This document shows, in pieces, positions 22,431 to 32,950 of a stretch of DNA of 64,000 nt (position 1 is its first letter; each line of letters opens with the position of its first letter). The notes beneath the pieces were generated by a model. The model made no database searches and was not told the origin of the DNA. It worked only from the letters and a program-made list of their open reading frames with translations. The DNA lies in assembly GCA_020746875.1 (NCBI GenBank), contig JAGTJL010000002.1, positions 1,922,001 through 1,986,000 of the forward strand. Direction: 5' to 3'. Origin of the DNA: Rhexocercosporidium sp. MPI-PUGE-AT-0058. Its lineage: Eukaryota > Ascomycota > Leotiomycetes > Helotiales. A program made the position numbers and the translations under genes.

Positions 22431-25151
22431 TTACATGCCACCATCAAAAGCACCTCCTTGGCCACCGATGTTATCGCCCATATCGCCCATCAAGCCGCCG
22501 AAGAAGTTGTTGTCGCCATAGAAATTACTGTACTCTCCAACACCTAGAGTCATTCCCATGGCCTGCTCCAAACCATCACCCATCGAATAACCAAGATCCA
22601 TACCAACGAGATTAGGATCGATTAAGCCGCCATAGTTTTGGCCCATTGAAGGCTGAGCTATGTTGCCGTAGCCATTGAATTGCACCTGTTGCCACTCGTT
22701 CGAGCTTGCAAAGTTGCTGATACTGCCAGACCGAGACTGCCCACCTGAATTGCCGGTTGCGACTTCGCTTAGAAGCTGAAGAGGTGTATTGGAAGGACTG
22801 TAACTGGACTGTGGCCGGTGTCCGTTTACAATATGACCCGAAGTGTTTGGTGCCTCCGCAGACGAATCGGTAGCAGGGACATTCGAAGATCCCGCATCGT
22901 TCGAATTACTTCCCTTGTCCTCGCGTTGACGGTGGAACCAAGTCTTCAACATGAGGAGAACCATGAGGAATTTAGCTGAGGGCCGGGATTTCTCGTCTTT
23001 AGCAGATTTTCTGAAGAGGTCGACTAATCCATCCAAATATTGCTCAACCTTCATATTATCCTTATCGATTACTTTACCAAAGTGACTGCCAGGAGTGGCT
23101 GCGGCAAAGTACATCTTAATAAGTACGACGACGGCGTAGGCGACCCGAACAAAGCTTGCAACAGGTAGACAGCGGATGACATCGACATCAAATTGGAGGA
23201 AGTTACCAAATATTCCATCAATGGACTTCAAGCATATAGATAGTGCCGCGATGTGAAACCCAGTCAGAGTCATCTGCTCACCATTCGCAGAGTCTCGGAG
23301 GAGGGCATCTGTGAACGGTGGCTTGAATTCTTCAACGTTGTGATCAACGTGCATGGCAACCTCGTGCATATACAGATTGACGACGTGCTCAGTCACTTGC
23401 AAGCCAGCTAGCCAAGAGTTAGTGATGAATTGATGTTGATATGACACGGATAGGCCTACGAGAATTAGCCTCTGGAGGGATGTTGCTGACCCATTTCTCC
23501 AACTCAATCTCGAAGCCCTTCAAGGCGTATTGGACCTTTGGGTCAGAAATACTCACGGTTGCGTTCGGGTCATCCATAGAGAATTGAGTACCGATGTCTT
23601 CTGCGATATGTTGACTTCGAATCCACTGGCAGAAGGACTTGTCAGAAGGAAGAGCGTCTGGCGAAGTCTCTAGTACATCAATACACTCGGCCATGAAAGG
23701 TGTCCAACGGATCAGGTTAGGTCGACGGAGACCCATGGATGCGTTGCAGCAAAGAAAGTAGCAAGCAAGCCATGTACGTCTCGATTCGAGGCTCTCTGCA
23801 TCTGGGAAGGGGGTACGGCGCCATGGATTATCTCTGAACAAGCCAGCGGCTTTAGTCTTTTGCAATTTGCTCTTCTTGTTCATGCCAATGTCAATAGCCA
23901 TGACAGACGCCACATGGATCAGCTGATAGAACTTCAATTCTTCAAAGTGCTCTGGGGGCCAGTACCAGAGGCAAGATATGAGTAAGGCCTGAATCAGCTC
24001 AATGGTCTTGTCTCCATTGCAGACGATTCGCTCTGCATAGGTACTCATGACTTCCTTTGTCAATGTCCGCTGGAGATCCGGATACAGAGAGCCCGCACCA
24101 GCAGCAAGGATAGCCAAGAAGAGGATGGGCTTGGTCTTTCGGATTTCAGCTACAGTTGTGCCAGCAGGGAAGACAACAGCAGGCATGTGCGGTGCCATGT
24201 TCTTGACATAGTGGTTGAATATCTCGGCCGCCGTCTCTGCAGTTGTGAGACCTCTATCGATGATATCCGCATACTCATGAGTTGGAGGCTTTTGATTTTC
24301 GGGATTTGTAGTATGGAAGTAGCCAATGACTTCTTGTGCTTGCTTCTGCATACCAGTAGGAGCTGACATTGGGGACTCAGAAGCTGCCGAGTGACTGTCA
24401 ACCTTTCTCTTTTGACCAGCAACAACCATTGGTGGGGCTGATGACTTTCTGTCGATTTCAGGTGCTCTTGGATATTGCCATTCTTCAGCGCGAACCTCCG
24501 GACGGCTTGGGTTGTAAGGTGATCCATACCCACCATTGGTAACTTGTTGGTATGGATTGGGCGGAGCTTGGCCTTGCATTCCATTGTCAACTCCTTGAGC
24601 AGCAATTGCAGAAGCAACCACCGAACCAGCTCCTTGAGCTTGGAGAGTAGCTGTCAAAGCATTGATCTTCTTCTCCAACTCTGCAACGCGACTGTCCGTT
24701 TTCTTCTGACGCTTCCGACTAGGGGCAGTAACAACGCAACTGCGATTTGCCTTTGCACATCTCTTGCATGGTCCATCAGGATTATTCACGTCAGGTTCGC
24801 AACGAACTTTCAGACCTCGGCAGGCTTCGCATGCTCGCGATCTCTTTGGATCGTTCGCATCATTACCGCCATCTTGAGAGCCATCGCCGCCGGCGGGAGG
24901 AGTATGGAAGAGATTTGGAGATTGACCGAGGGCGTAGGAAGCTCCTGGGGAGCGTGAAGGGTTTGGTGCAAGGGGTGTGTGCAACGTCGAGTTTGCTTGT
25001 TGCTGCTGCTGCTGTTGACCGTAGGGATTCGCGCTCGAATCTCGCAGTCGCTGCAACGAAGGGTTAGCATGCGTTCAATTGTCTCGAGCGCTGCTGACGA
25101 GATGGAGATGGGAGCAAACTCAACTGGATCCAGAGCAATGTTATTGTCCAT
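22431..25151 (-). CDS. Zn2Cys6 (fungal-type binuclear cluster) transcription factor
   Basis: The best model has three exons: 25151-25125 (MDNNIALDP), 25050-23460 and 23407-22431, 864 residues. The short first exon is inferred from a CTAAC branch and TTGCAG acceptor just before the in-frame RLRDSSANPYG. A poly-Gln run follows, then the zinc cluster RACEACRGLKVRCEPD...CKRCAKANRSC near residues 80-115, and a coiled coil (RVAELEKKINALTATL) for dimerisation. The fungal-trans middle homology region follows (FYQLIHVASVMAIDIGM, SRRTWLACYFLCC). The C-terminus is Asn/Gly-rich and probably activating. Such factors bind CGG-containing sites as dimers and usually control metabolism or stress genes; the target is unknown. 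Confidence 0.9.
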
Positions 25152-27150
25152 GTTCGCGGTTCGGTGTGCGGCCGATTTCGATGATGTCGATGTCGGCGCG
25201 GAGGTTATCTTTTTCAAGTTGCCCGAGAAGTGAGGACTGGGCGGGCTGTACGTATTGCGTAGGAGATTAAGTGGCTGATTGAGGCACGTGCGGAACATCA
25301 GAAGTAAAGTACTAACCACGAATTTTCACAACACAAAATGAATCAAAGCCTAATCCATCTTTAAAAAATACTCCAAAAATAGCTATTTAGTCTTTTGGCC
25401 TTTTTTCTATAAGAATTGATAGACGGTTGTGAGTAAAAACGCGACAACTTCGCACTCCGGCGACTCCAAAATCGGCCACTTAATTCTCCTATGTAGAGGC
25501 AGAGGCTTCAGAATGTGTTCGTGCGGTGTACTAACCACTTCTATTGACTATCGTCGACACGAACGAAGCGACTAACACTTCTCTCTCATTCCAACTACAT
25601 TTACTAATATCACAATGCTAGAAACTAGGAGCTCGTCTTTCACGTTTAAAGAAAATGACACTGATGTTAACTGTCTCTTCACCGTTTCAAAAGGAAGTAG
25701 AGGTTACGTCGTGGTTTCCAAGAAGTGTGGTAACAACAATTTCACACCAGAACTGCAAGAGGATCTAGCAGCATTGCAGAAGTTCGTTTGATACATTCAG
25801 AATTCTCGTCATGAGTCGAAAGTGGAAGGCGGGCTCTTGTTTATTGGACACTTCTGACTCTTTGGTCGAGACTCCAACAGCTTTCACTGCAACTTCATTC
25901 TACGAGAGGCTTTAACTGAGGTAAGTGACTGAAAGTGCCAGATAATGCAGGCTCATGGAATACAGCTAGTCAGGTCACTTCCGTACTACTGTAGACTGGA
26001 ATATTAATACATGATTGAGAGTAGGTACTTGATGTTGGAAGTTAACCCAACTGACTGGAATGTGTTGATGACTTTTCCGATGGCCAGTGATCATTACGAA
26101 ATTGAATTGAACCATTACCTATTTCACTGGCCTGGGTACAGCCTACAGATTCTAAGAGGTCTGCGTGCATTTGTTGTTTTACTTTGAAAAAGCTGGTCAA
26201 TTTAAATACCTAAATACCGGTACTAGGAGGGTACTAGTGGGAGAATATCAGACCCCTCCATTTCAAGTTGGTTATGAAAGCTTCATTCTAAGTCATAACT
26301 AATATTTAAACAGTCTCAAGCTCCATCAAAACAAGTGTATGTCCTCGTTTTCTCAAATACACAAATAGTATTGAGCAGGATTTGAATCCTAGTCTCTATA
26401 TTCCTTATCGCGTGCCAAGTGAGATCCCTGCATTCTCGAAAGCCTTCGATAAGACGGGAGGGCTGGCTGGGGCTAACTACGGGAAGTCAAAATATCTGAG
26501 CCTCGTCTCATCGATCGCGTGCCGTTAACATTATTGTTTCTCTGTTAAGTTATCCATCACGAATGTCTAAAAGACTAGCGACCTCACTTGAAGTCTTCAC
26601 CATCTAGCTCTTTGAGCGGTCAAGAGTCAAGGACTAGCTTTCCCGCCACTTTCGCTGACAAAACAATCATTCTGTGGCGGTATATTGCCCCTCATACACC
26701 AAGGAAGGGATGCCGAGGAACTGAATCAAGACTGTGCGAATTTGCATAGGTAAGTGTGAACTCTTGAAATTATTCGTAAAGCATCTCTGATACGCTCTAG
26801 CATGCGCCATATTTTAACAGCTCCTTGAGCTTACACACCCTCCTGTCGCCATCTTCCTGCTTACTCGACGAAGTTCTGCCGAAGCGTCTCTAAAATATAA
26901 CATATGTCGTTGATATCCGATTTCGACCTACAAACATAAAAACCTGGTGGAATAGGTCTCTGATAGTAGTCGAGGGTCGTGGTTTGTCGCATCGAGGAGA
27001 ACATCAATAGCAAGGCCCGGGCCTATTGAGGGAAATACCTGCCCTGATTTGTGCTCTCCCGAGGGTTGACACCAGACCGTCCCGGAATCTTGTCTCGGAG
27101 AAAGACTGCTTTTGTGTGAATCTGGAATATAGAGTCGTTAGAACTTCACT
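25152..27150. other. 2-kb intergenic region, AT-rich
   Basis: It separates the divergent Zn2Cys6 gene (-) and FYVE-RING gene (+). It holds one small possible gene (25615-25791, listed separately) and several short near-repeats such as ATCGCGTGCC at about 26408 and 26514. A B-box-like stretch near 26385 is not a tRNA I can fold. Confidence 0.45.
25615..25791 (+). CDS. Possible small protein, 58 residues
   Basis: A complete ATG-to-TGA frame reading MLETRSSSFTFKENDTD at the start and ELQEDLAALQKFV at the end. Its composition looks protein-like, with hydrophobic strands (GYVVVSKK) and a charged C-terminal helix. There is no signal peptide, membrane segment or known domain. It stands alone in a 2-kb intergenic region, so it may be real, an exon of something larger, or chance. 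Confidence 0.3.
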   Translation: MLETRSSSFTFKENDTDVNCLFTVSKGSRGYVVVSKKCGNNNFTPELQEDLAALQKFV

Positions 27151-29259
27151 ATGGCATCTCAAGGCTTGTCTAGAGATGCTTCGACTCCGAGTTGCACTCT
27201 AGATGAACGCCCTCTTCCTCCTCTCCCAATTTCAGATGAGGATGGCATGGCTGGAGAAGAGTCATTAGGGCTCGCAGAGCGGACTCGAGAGAATCCTGAT
27301 GTTGGGAGGCCGGCTCTTGGCTCGCAAGGCCTTCATCAGGCTCAGGGTAATAGTTCTGGTTCATCTACGAGTTTGTCCGGAGATCTCGAAGGTTTATCAG
27401 TTGGGCCTGTCAGAACTCCTTCAGATGGACCAAGATCTGGGGTTAATTCTCAAGTTGTGAATGCAGAAATTCCCGAGACTGCAGCTGATACACAAAGATA
27501 TTCGCCGGCGAATATTGCTACCCAAGAGAGCGGATCCTCTATGGCAGCAGCCGTTGATGTTATAACGTCGGCCCCTATGACTGGACCTTCTCAGGGCTCT
27601 CCTTATGTTCGCAATGTGGACCGCGCATTCAGACCTTCTCGAACTGTTCTTCGAAGCGAGAACTCTTCAGGATCAGACTCAGCGGGAGACTCCGGCCTTC
27701 GAGGCCCTCTAGCTAGCCGGACCAGAAGCAGACAACAGACTCTCGATGGTGCTCAGAACACGGATGGGTCCCAATTTGTTGTTCCCAAATGGCAACCCGA
27801 TGCTACGGTCACATTGTGCCCAATTTGCAGAACACAGTTCAGTAAGCTTTTTCTGACTTCGATATGCATGTTCCTCTAGTGACTGACGTTGTATCTAGGC
27901 TTCTTTGTGAGGAAGCATCATTGCAGGTATGTATTCATTACTTCACTTACGCGACAATTCTTACTTTGGTGAATACGTAATGCTGATTTTTCTAGAAAAT
28001 GCGGTCGTGTAGTGTGTGGAAGCTGTTCGCCTCATAGAATCACAATCCCCTACCAATACATTGTCCAGCCACCAACAGCAGAAGAAGTTATTTCTACGCC
28101 TCGAACCCGACCCAGGCTCGATTCTGGACGTACTGGAAGCTCTCCAATGGTCAACAATCTCGGTGGAGGAGAGCGAGTACGGCTCTGCAATCCCTGCGTT
28201 CCTGATCCGAATATCGCGCCTCCTCAAGTGCCAGAATCGAGGAGTAGCCAGCCTCGACCTGCCCAACAAGGGCACAGCCGTTCTGTGAGTAGTACAGTAA
28301 ATTCGACTCAATCCAGAAGCTCGAACTACAACCCATCCAGTACGTCGTCGTACTACGCGCAGAGGAGGTCGAGGGAGTCGGGTAATTTCAATTCCTATAA
28401 TACGAGTGCATCTTCATACACCGAGAGAAATAGTCGCTTAAGGCCCGAAGACTTGCAAAATCGTTCTCGTAGCAGCACGGTATGTTAACTCGGATGTTAG
28501 ACTGGGCCAGCTACTGACCTTTCACTCAGGTGGGCACTAATCGAGACACATCTATCATGGTAATTCCCCCTCGAATCATCTCTATCCACCTAGGGTACTG
28601 TACTGACTCAAATCCAGGGTAACTCAGCTTCTCTTGGTCAGTGGACAGGGACACCAGGCCGCTCCGAGCAAACCCAAACCTCATCACGTCCATCTCCTGC
28701 ACCCCGTCCCGTCATCAAAGAAGAAGATGAATGCTGGATATGCCACAAGGAACTCCCATCACGCAATCTCCCTGACTGGGAAAACCTGCGAGCCGAACAC
28801 GTGAATAATTGCCTCTCCCTCGCCATGCAAGGAACATCGACATCAACAACTCCCTCCCCTTCCACAGGCCCGCCTCCTATTACAGTCCCCTCAACCCAAT
28901 CCTCATCAACGGCCCAAGCTGAGAGTTCTCGACATCCCCGAGTCACATCAACGATCGCACCTCCCATAGCCAACACGCCCGAAGCCCGCACAGCAGCTCG
29001 AGAGCGCGCCCACGCAGCGGTAGTCCTTGCATCCAGCAGTACGAGTCCCATCCGACGAACCGGTGTGTTCCCCTACAAGGCTACGGAGAAGGACTGCATC
29101 GACGATGCTGAATGCACGATTTGTCTAGAAGAATTCGAGGTCGGGGAGGATATGGGTCGTTTGGAGTGCTTCTGCCGTTTCCATCTCAAGTGTATCCGTG
29201 AATGGTTCGTCAATCGACCAGGTCAATGTCCTGTCCATCAACATGGTGCTGGGTATTAA
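27151..29259 (+). CDS. FYVE and RING finger protein, probable endosomal E3 ubiquitin ligase (Pib1-like layout)
   Basis: Five exons (27151-27841, 27899-27926, 27996-28479, 28530-28559, 28618-29259) total 1875 bases, 624 residues. The N-terminal 220 residues are Ser/Gly-rich and disordered. The FYVE domain (about 218-300) needs splicing to be complete: WQPD, then CPICRTQFSFFVRKHHCRKC assembled over three exons, GRVVCGSCSPHRI and a late RLCNPC. FYVE domains bind PI3P on endosomes and vacuoles. The C-terminal RING reads CTICLEEFEVGED, CFCRFHLKCIREW and ends CPVH, with His at the last ligand position. A further CWICHKELP zinc-like pair lies near the middle. The combination matches fungal PI3P-targeted ubiquitin ligases such as yeast PIB1. 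The tiny 28-bp and 30-bp exons are unusual but keep the FYVE domain in frame. Confidence 0.88.
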
Positions 29260-29340
29260 TTGGTTTTCTCATCTGTTATATCATCTCCATTGGGGATTGT
29301 CACGTCTGTCTGTCTCTCGTTCATTGCATATCGGAGTTTG

Positions 29341-29372
29341 GTAGGGTAGGGTTGGTAGGGTTGGTAGGGTTG
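29341..29372. repeat. Three copies of the 9-mer GGTAGGGTT
   Basis: GGTAGGGTT repeats three times in tandem, ending GGGTTA, just past the FYVE-RING stop codon. It resembles but is not the TTAGGG telomere repeat. It probably lies in the 3' untranslated region. Confidence 0.8.
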
Positions 29373-29989
29373 GGTTACTGGGCCGGCTGAAGTCTGTTTG
29401 TTTCGCCTGTCTGCTGGAGTTGGCTCTCCCTCCTCTCACTGCCCATTTTGTTTGTTTTTTACATTTGCATACGCATATGCATTCGCGCGATACCACCATC
29501 TTTTTTTAAGCACCTCCTACATAGACTACTACTACTACGAAACGAGCAATCCAAGAAATCTCCACCGAGTCCTCAGCCTCTAAATTTACTCCCGCCTACG
29601 GACGTATAAAGGTCATTGTGACCACTTGACCCCGCGATGCACTCCCTCGTGTCTTGTTAGCGGGGTAAATCAAAAGCGGCGCAGGAGGATTCAGAAGCGC
29701 GAGGCAAGTCTAACCGAATGCAACCGTGCATAGCGCCAACAGCTCATGCACATCTCTTTACTAAGACCAGCCAGCCTTGATCGGCCGGCGGAGTGGTTTA
29801 AGGTATGGTATCCAGCACGAACGCGCCGGAACGTCTTCAAGCCGAGGGGTATCGACGTGCAACAAAACTTCGTGCGATGGAGAGTCGGGGGATTTGTTTG
29901 GTTGATCGGGTGGGGAGGTTGGGTGATGTAAGCTTGGTTTGCGGTGAGAGGCACCAGGTAGAGAGAGGTATTGGGTGGGTGAGTCCGAG

Positions 29990-30012
29990 GGGAGGGGAGG
30001 GGAGGGGAGGTG
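29990..30012 (+). repeat. GGGGA tandem run, possible G-quadruplex
   Basis: Four consecutive GGGGA units on the plus strand followed by GGTGG. Four G4 tracts with single-base loops fit a G-quadruplex. It lies in gene-poor DNA. Confidence 0.75.
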
Positions 30013-32200
30013 GAGTGGATGGGGTCGATACAGGACCTCGATAGTTACCGTTTTTGTTCCTTTTATACTGGAATCGTAGCTGCTGGGGTGGGTGTGTGGG
30101 TGTGTGGGTAGGTTGGTTACTTACTCCGTTTCCATACCGTGAGAGGGCTGAGAGAAGGATGTCAATCATGTGAAGTGAGATTTCGATTAGTGGCGTTTTC
30201 TTTACCTACTCACGTACTCAGCACGCATGAGGATGGATGATTTGCAGCTTGGTTTCATGGAAAGGAAGGGGGGATGGATCTGATTGACTATCTCTAAACA
30301 GATCCTCTTGCCTTTACCTTGTTTGATATCACTTCCGAGTGGACCGATGGGGAGTTTTCCGGCCTACATTCTATGTAACTTTGCCCTGAGGATGAGAGTA
30401 TAGGATAGGATCATTATTCCTGCTTTGTGGGGGATTTTTTCTATTTTCATCTGCTTTGAATGAAACATGTGATGCGATCTATCGTATTATGGTACGAGGC
30501 TTTGAGGGTTTGAGGACGAAAGATCGAAAGATCCAAAAGATGTTCGTCGGATTTGGGCTCCGCGGAGGCGTATCTTGAGGAGATAATGCTCTGCCAGGCA
30601 TGGCATTTGGTAGGTTCGCCTGTGCTGGAATGGAGGGTTTAGATGTAATGTGCAAAAATCCCTGAAGATCGAAGGAGATATGATGAAAATGGGTTTGGCA
30701 AGCGCTGGCATGTATTTATTGAGGATGATGAAGGAAAGTACATATTGATGACATTCGGGGTATACATTTATGTTTCTGGGAGCTCTTTTGAGTCTTGAAA
30801 AAGTGAACCGTGTCAACCGTCTTGCACAAGGGAAAGTTTGCACAAGGGAAATTGCTCGCCTCCGAATTGTTGAAAAGGCTTGAAAACAAAACGCTCAAGT
30901 AACGAGAAACTGGCAGCAGTACGAATATCATCAAAAAATGAGAGACTTATATCATTTAGACTTCTTATGCTCCCTTTGGCACTCACCATATAGGAAACCT
31001 CTGAAGTATACTTCAGCATACATGAAGTGAAGAAGAGAAGAGCAGAAATCTTGCACAGCAGAACCTTCGAGGCGGCTCGAGGAAAGAATAGACAATGAAC
31101 ACCAAATCAGTCACGTGGCTTGAAAGATTTTGTCAAATTCCAAAAATAAAAAATAAAAAAGTTTTGAATGTTTGGATGGCGAGTGCCACATTGGGATAAT
31201 TGTTAGATGCATTTATCACCCTCGGATCCCCTAACCGAATCACCAAGCCCAAAAATTGCTTACAGACTCTCTGCATCCCCGTGGCTTTCTCCACTGGGCA
31301 CCAATATCGAGAAACCTCCCTCGAGCATGAGGAAGCCAACCCCCACGTGCATCAGCTCCAGGATGTCGCTGGGCTTACGAAGGGAGCTGCATAAAATCCA
31401 CAAGGGAAGTGTTGATAGAGTTGTGGCGGTTTGGCGTATCGATATTGAAATTGATCTTCCCGAAAATGTGTTTGCGTTGTGTCCGTGAACCTGGACAGAT
31501 AGGGAAAATATAATTTTGAGGCGGGTTGTTTTCTTACTGTGTGGCTTGCTGATGCGCAATCCGGCAGGCCAGAAGAGGATGAGCTTGGATCACCAAAACA
31601 ATAATAAGCCTTCAAGGTTCTCTTGCGGCTGAAGGAGGGAAGAGCTTGAGCCTTTTTGATACCGTAGCGCTGAAGTGAGTACGGACTCGTACAGAAGTCG
31701 GTTTGTTAGTCTTCTGGATAGGTTCCGTTTGTTCTAGACATATGTCTCGGGCTGCAGTATAAATCATTTAGAGTTGGGCCGCAGCAGCAGCTTGCTTGCA
31801 TGCCTCCCTTCCCGTCAAAAGCCATATCCACAACACCCCCTTTTTCATTGTAGAAAAAATCTGGGCCTGAGGGGGGGGTTCAATACCATAATCCACGGGT
31901 GCAGCTTTTTTAGTGGTTCTTTGTGGGGATCGTCTGGCTAGACAACCTGGAGTGCAGCTCTCTTGGGCATGATTGACCATGATTGATAGGTAGCTGTATG
32001 TAAATAGTTTTTCCTGGCAAAATCCCTTCCTCCCAAGATATTCAGTCGGGTCCCAACAGAATGCGGAGGATTGGGCGATAGAAGCAGCGATTTGCCACCC
32101 GCTGCAAGCTGTACGAAGAAGAAGAGGGACGTTGATAAGGTTAGCTCGTCAAGCCCGTCGAGGTTGCAGCGACGCACGAAAATCCAGCGGATCCGAGGCT

Positions 32201-32250
32201 GGGACGACAAGGGACGACAAGGGCCGACAAGGGCAGACAAGGGACGACTG
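32201..32250. repeat. Five tandem copies of a 10-mer (GGGACGACAA)
   Basis: Exactly five 10-bp units, two perfect and three with one or two changes (GGGCCGACAA, GGGCAGACAA, GGGACGACTG). The block sits in the gene-poor region about 700 bp before UGP1. Confidence 0.9.
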
Positions 32251-32950
32251 GGGACATTTCGAGATTGGAAGCACATCAACCCCCCCTGCCTGCCGCCACT
32301 TCGGGCTAGCAGGCCCCTCGGCGTGCGCCAGCCTGCCTTCCAGCCTGGCCCAGCTTGCTGAGAGAGTGAGGGACAAAAAAATATTTTAATTTCCATGAGC
32401 TAGGTGCCGCCGTGGGTTGTCTGGCTGGGTAGGTAGGCTGGTAGGGTAGGGAGCAGGGTAGAGGTGGGAAGGGGGCCAGGTCGGGTACGGTACAGTACGG
32501 TACGGTGGAGGGAGGGAGGGAGTGCGGACTACATAATAAACAAACATTCCCCTCTGTCTTCGGAGTTGCCCTCTCTCTCTCTCTTTACATCTGGGTATCT
32601 GTGATCCTGTTGCCAGTAAGTCACTCCTTCCACTTCCAGTCTCGTTCTCACTGCAAGCCAATCCAACCAAAGCACCGCATCTCTTTCCTGGATTGGTTGG
32701 CGGAAAAGCACTCCTAGTACTTGCTTGCAGCTTTCTGCCCACTACGTCAACGTGCCTTCCCTTCCCTTCCCCATACCCTCCCACTTTCTCACAGGATCGC
32801 CTGCACGAGCTTCCGCTAACCAAGCTTCCCCTCTCTAGAAAAAGCTATCCTTTTGCCTCCTTCTTCAACCTCTCTCCACCCCTCAACAAACAAACAAGCA
32901 AGCAAAACGCTGCAACTCTTAACTCTACGCAAATTCAAGACACTTTCAAA

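Larger units (their letters stand above)
29260..32950. other. 3.7-kb gene-poor region upstream of UGP1
   Basis: No convincing gene was found on either strand; frames of up to 145 codons (32386-32823 minus) look random. It contains several short G-rich or tandem repeats, listed separately, and a CT-rich leader (TCTCTCTCTCTCTTT near 32570) typical of strongly expressed fungal genes. Long leaders or noncoding RNA are possible. Confidence 0.45.

Noticed and set aside
26380..26455. tRNA-like B-box (GATTCAAATCC) on the minus strand
   Set aside because: No A-box or acceptor stem pairs with it, and no anticodon arm folds.
29341..29372. Interstitial telomere repeat
   Set aside because: Unit is GGTAGGGTT (9 bp), not TTAGGG, and only three copies.
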